Positions 61,457 to 64,000 of a DNA stretch of 64,000 nt are shown in pieces. The stretch's first letter is position 1. Each line of letters starts with the position of its first letter. The position numbers and the translations under genes are program-made. Under the pieces are notes generated by a model that worked only from the letters and a program-made list of their open reading frames with translations, did not search any database and was not told the DNA's origin. This DNA is from Cypionkella psychrotolerans (GTDB lineage Bacteria > Pseudomonadota > Alphaproteobacteria > Rhodobacterales > Rhodobacteraceae). The stretch spans positions 1 through 64,000 of the forward strand of contig NZ_LGIC01000034.1 in NCBI RefSeq assembly GCF_001294535.1. The letters run 5' to 3'.

Positions 61457-64000
61457 CCCTACAGCCCGTCTCGTTAGAACCCGGCCAAATTCGCACCACC
61501 TGCCCCTATTGCGGCGTCGGCTGTGGCATCTTGGCTGCGGCCGATGGCAAGGGCGGGCTGAGTGTAAAGGGTGACCCCGATCACCCGGCGAACAAGGGGC
61601 GGCTGTGCTCTAAGGGCAGCGCTTTGGGCGAAACTGTGGGGCTGGAGGAGCGTTTGCTGGCGCCGCGTGTGTTCGGGCAAGACGTGGCTTGGGACGACGC
61701 TTTGGGCGTGGTGGCGAAGCGGTTTTCTAAGGTGATCGCGGATCATGGCCCGGATGCGGTGGCGTTTTATGTTTCGGGGCAATTGCTGACCGAGGATTAT
61801 TACGTTGCCAACAAGCTGATGAAGGGCTTCATTGGTTCCGCCAATATCGACACCAATTCAAGGCTTTGCATGGCGTCCTCTGTCGCAGGCCACAAGCGGG
61901 CGTTTGGCTCTGATACCGTGCCGGGGCTGTATGAAGACTTGGAGTTGGCCGATCTGGTGGTGCTGACCGGATCGAATCTTGCGTGGTGTCACCCGGTTTT
62001 GTATCAGCGCCTTGCCATCGCGAAAGCTGTTCGCCCTGCGATGAAAATCGTGGTGATTGATCCAAGGCGGACCGCCACTTGTGACATTGCTGACCTGCAT
62101 TTGGCGATAGCGCCGGGGTCGGATGCGGCCTTGTTCAACGCGCTGCTGGTGGCGATCGCAGACACGGGGGCGGTTGACCTCGACTATCTCTCCAATGTTA
62201 CGGGCTATACCGAGGCGCTGACCGCCGCTTGCGCCAGTGATCCGAGTGAAACTGGCCTGCCCGCAGCCGATCTGGCCAAGTTTCTGCGCCTGTGGACCTG
62301 CACCGAAAAGGTGGTGACGGTTTATAGCCAAGGCATCAACCAATCCTCGTCGGGCAGCGATAAGGTCAATGCGATCATCAACTGCCACCTTGCCACCGGG
62401 CGGATCGGCCGTCCCGGCATGGGGCCATTTTCGGTCACGGGTCAGCCCAATGCGATGGGCGGGCGCGAGGTGGGGGGCCTCGCTAATATGCTCGCCTGCC
62501 ATTTGGACATCGAAAATCAGACTCACCGTGATGCAGTTCAGGGCTTTTGGGCCAGCCCCGCTACGGCGCAAAAGCCGGGGCTGAAGGCGGTCGATATGTT
62601 TCGTGCCGTGGCCGATGGGACGATCAAAGCCATTTGGATCATCCACACCAATCCCGCTGTAACCATGCCCGATGCCGACGCGGTGACGGCGGCGATCAAG
62701 GCGTGCCCGTTCGTTGTGGTCAGCGATGTCACCGCCGAAACCGACACCGCGCGGCTGGCGCATGTGCTGCTGCCCGCGACGGCTTGGGGTGAAAAGGACG
62801 GAACCGTCACCAATTCTGATCGCACGATCAGCCGTCAACGCTCGGTTCTGCCGCCTCCCGGCAAGGCGCGTCCTGACTGGTGGGCGCTGGCGCAGGTTGC
62901 CAAGCGAATGAGCCACGGCAAGGCCTTCGCTTGGGAAACCGAGGCGGAGATTTTCACCGAATACGCTGCATTGTCTGGCATCGCCGGAAACCTCGGCAGC
63001 GACTTTGACATCTCTGACCTCGCCAGCCTGAGCCAAGCCGCCTACGACACCCTCACCCCCTTCACATGGCCACAAAACTCGCGCCAAAAGGGAGGTCGCT
63101 TCTTCGCCACCGGGCAGTTTCATACCCCAGACGCCCGCGCGCGGATGCTGCCGATCACGCCCCGCGCACCGCAAGCCTTGACGCCCGAACACCCGTTCCG
63201 CCTGAACACCGGGCGCATCCGCGATCAATGGCATACGATGACCCGCACCGCGAAATCGCCGCGCCTCAGCCAGCATCTGGCGGAGCCGTTTGTGGAAATA
63301 CATCCGAGCGATGCCGCGCGTCTGAATATCCAACCCGATGATCTGGTTGAACTTTCCAATGGACATGGCCGCAACCTCCTGCGCGCGCTGATCAGCCAGA
63401 ACGCAGCCCCCGGCCAGTTGTTCGCACCGATGCACTGGACGGCTGAGACCGCCTCTGCTGCCCGCATCGACGCTTTGGTGCCGGGCCTTGTGGACCCAAT
63501 TTCCGGCCAACCTGAAAGCAAAGCCGCCGCCGTCGCGGCCCAGCTTTACCCCGCGCATTGGTTCGGCTTCGCCATCAGCGCCACCGTCCTACAGCCGACC
63601 GCAGAATACTGGGCCCGCGCCCGTGTCCCCGGTGGCTGGCGGATGGAATTGGCGGGGCTTACAGCGCCCGAGGATTGGACCCAATACGCGCGCGCCCTGT
63701 TCGCCCTGCCCAGTGCCGAAGCAACAACCGTCATCGACGCCAAACGCGGCCTTGCCCGCATCGCTTTTCACGTCGAGGGCCGCTTGCTCGCCGCCTTGTT
63801 CGCGGGCCCCAGCCCCGTCGCTGTGGCCCGAGATCACTTGGCCAGCCGCCTGAATGAGGCCGAGCCCACCATCCTCGCTGGCCGCCCGCGGGCTGATATG
63901 CCCACCCCCGGCGCTACGGTTTGCGCTTGCCTGAATGTCGGGATCAACACCATCCGCGCGGCGATCCAATCGGGCCGCGCGCTGAGTGTTGCCGCCTTGG
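61453..64000 (+). CDS. nasA: NasA, assimilatory nitrate reductase catalytic subunit, 3' end outside the window
   Basis: 849 codons are visible and the frame is still open at the edge. The N-terminal [4Fe-4S] ligands are Cys17, Cys20, Cys24 and Cys52 (TTCPYCGVGCGIL, GRLCSKGSAL). The molybdenum-ligand region is NSRLCMASSVAGHKRAFG; bis-MGD contacts include VTGQPNAMGGREVGGL and LNTGRIRDQWHTMTRT. Near the edge, TVCACLNVG starts a BFD-like [2Fe-2S] domain, as in NasA of the NADH- or ferredoxin-linked type. It overlaps nirD by four bases. Confidence 0.95.
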   Translation, partial: MTLQPVSLEPGQIRTTCPYCGVGCGILAAADGKGGLSVKGDPDHPANKGRLCSKGSALGETVGLEERLLAPRVFGQDVAWDDALGVVAKRFSKVIADHGPDAVAFYVSGQLLTEDYYVANKLMKGFIGSANIDTNSRLCMASSVAGHKRAFGSDTVPGLYEDLELADLVVLTGSNLAWCHPVLYQRLAIAKAVRPAMKIVVIDPRRTATCDIADLHLAIAPGSDAALFNALLVAIADTGAVDLDYLSNVTGYTEALTAACASDPSETGLPAADLAKFLRLWTCTEKVVTVYSQGINQSSSGSDKVNAIINCHLATGRIGRPGMGPFSVTGQPNAMGGREVGGLANMLACHLDIENQTHRDAVQGFWASPATAQKPGLKAVDMFRAVADGTIKAIWIIHTNPAVTMPDADAVTAAIKACPFVVVSDVTAETDTARLAHVLLPATAWGEKDGTVTNSDRTISRQRSVLPPPGKARPDWWALAQVAKRMSHGKAFAWETEAEIFTEYAALSGIAGNLGSDFDISDLASLSQAAYDTLTPFTWPQNSRQKGGRFFATGQFHTPDARARMLPITPRAPQALTPEHPFRLNTGRIRDQWHTMTRTAKSPRLSQHLAEPFVEIHPSDAARLNIQPDDLVELSNGHGRNLLRALISQNAAPGQLFAPMHWTAETASAARIDALVPGLVDPISGQPESKAAAVAAQLYPAHWFGFAISATVLQPTAEYWARARVPGGWRMELAGLTAPEDWTQYARALFALPSAEATTVIDAKRGLARIAFHVEGRLLAALFAGPSPVAVARDHLASRLNEAEPTILAGRPRADMPTPGATVCACLNVGINTIRAAIQSGRALSVAAL

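Noticed and set aside
61858-63558. Minus-strand open frame of 566 codons opposite nasA
   Set aside because: Arg/Gly-rich without a domain; nasA motifs are on the plus strand.

Overview
The window reads as a chromosomal segment of a high-G+C alphaproteobacterium of the Rhodobacterales (Rhodobacter/Roseobacter type). The indicators are an opgG-opgI-opgH-opgC order like that described for Rhodobacter sphaeroides, an AcuI-type acrylyl-CoA reductase, an OhrR/Ohr pair, a NasT/NasS-controlled assimilatory nitrate operon, and intergenic GCCTCCGGCGGGGATATTT-type elements that I associate with this order. No rRNA, tRNA or CRISPR array was seen. The assignment comes from gene content, not from a database match.

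Layout. 1-620: truncated right part of an IS5-family element whose transposase needs a -1 frameshift, followed by an A+T-richer orphan reading frame (to 876) and an inverted-repeat region. 1186-7309: an EamA permease with a His-rich tail, a 61-residue protein with an internal repeat, a peptidoglycan-binding/cysteine-peptidase-like protein, a DUF1294 membrane protein, an SDR followed by an amidinotransferase-fold gene broken by an in-frame TGA, and the divergent ohr/ohrR pair with two matching operators. 7528-14161: histidine utilisation, with hutI-hutH-hutU leftward and hutF-hutC rightward from a palindromic operator; hutG is absent. 14381-15373: acuI.

15437-21761: a GntR regulator divergent from a rightward set (DapA-family lyase, FAD amino-acid dehydrogenase, proline-racemase family, two SDRs, ProC-like reductase) that fits hydroxyproline-type catabolism. 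21766-32756: nine leftward genes, the first six linked by five consecutive 4-bp overlaps (TPP enzyme, HyuA, HyuB, aminotransferase, NAD epimerase/dehydrogenase, FAD oxidase, then LysR and two SDRs), probably one catabolic operon for an unidentified substrate. 32963-36001: AcoR-like regulator without an AAA+ domain, a TGTCGCA/TGCGACA palindrome, aldehyde dehydrogenase, DUF779 and a rho-independent terminator.

36324-41052: opgGIHC (osmoregulated periplasmic glucans). 41403-42976: a NicO-type Ni/Co transporter and a DUF1007 partner. 43067-46056: a MocR regulator divergent from a GNAT and a PNPOx-like gene. 46156-47946: a second GntR plus DapA-family module whose operator core matches the first. 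47974-52283: DeoR-family regulator, deoC and a double-domain aldehyde dehydrogenase, with three copies of one operator. 52529-64000: nasT-nasS, a leader RNA with two A1/G4 hexaloop hairpins overlapping a terminator (an ANTAR antitermination target), then nrtA-nrtB-nrtCD-nirB-nirD-nasA, with nasA running off the window.

The theme is nitrogen and carbon scavenging: histidine, hydroxyproline-like and lactam/hydantoin-like compounds, nitrate, aldehydes and deoxyribose phosphate, each unit beside its own regulator. I found no wholly new defence or mobile system. The best leads are regulatory: the nitrate leader, the paired GntR/DapA modules, the three DeoR sites and the AcoR-like unit. The nine-gene catabolic operon and the TGA-interrupted amidinotransferase gene are further leads.
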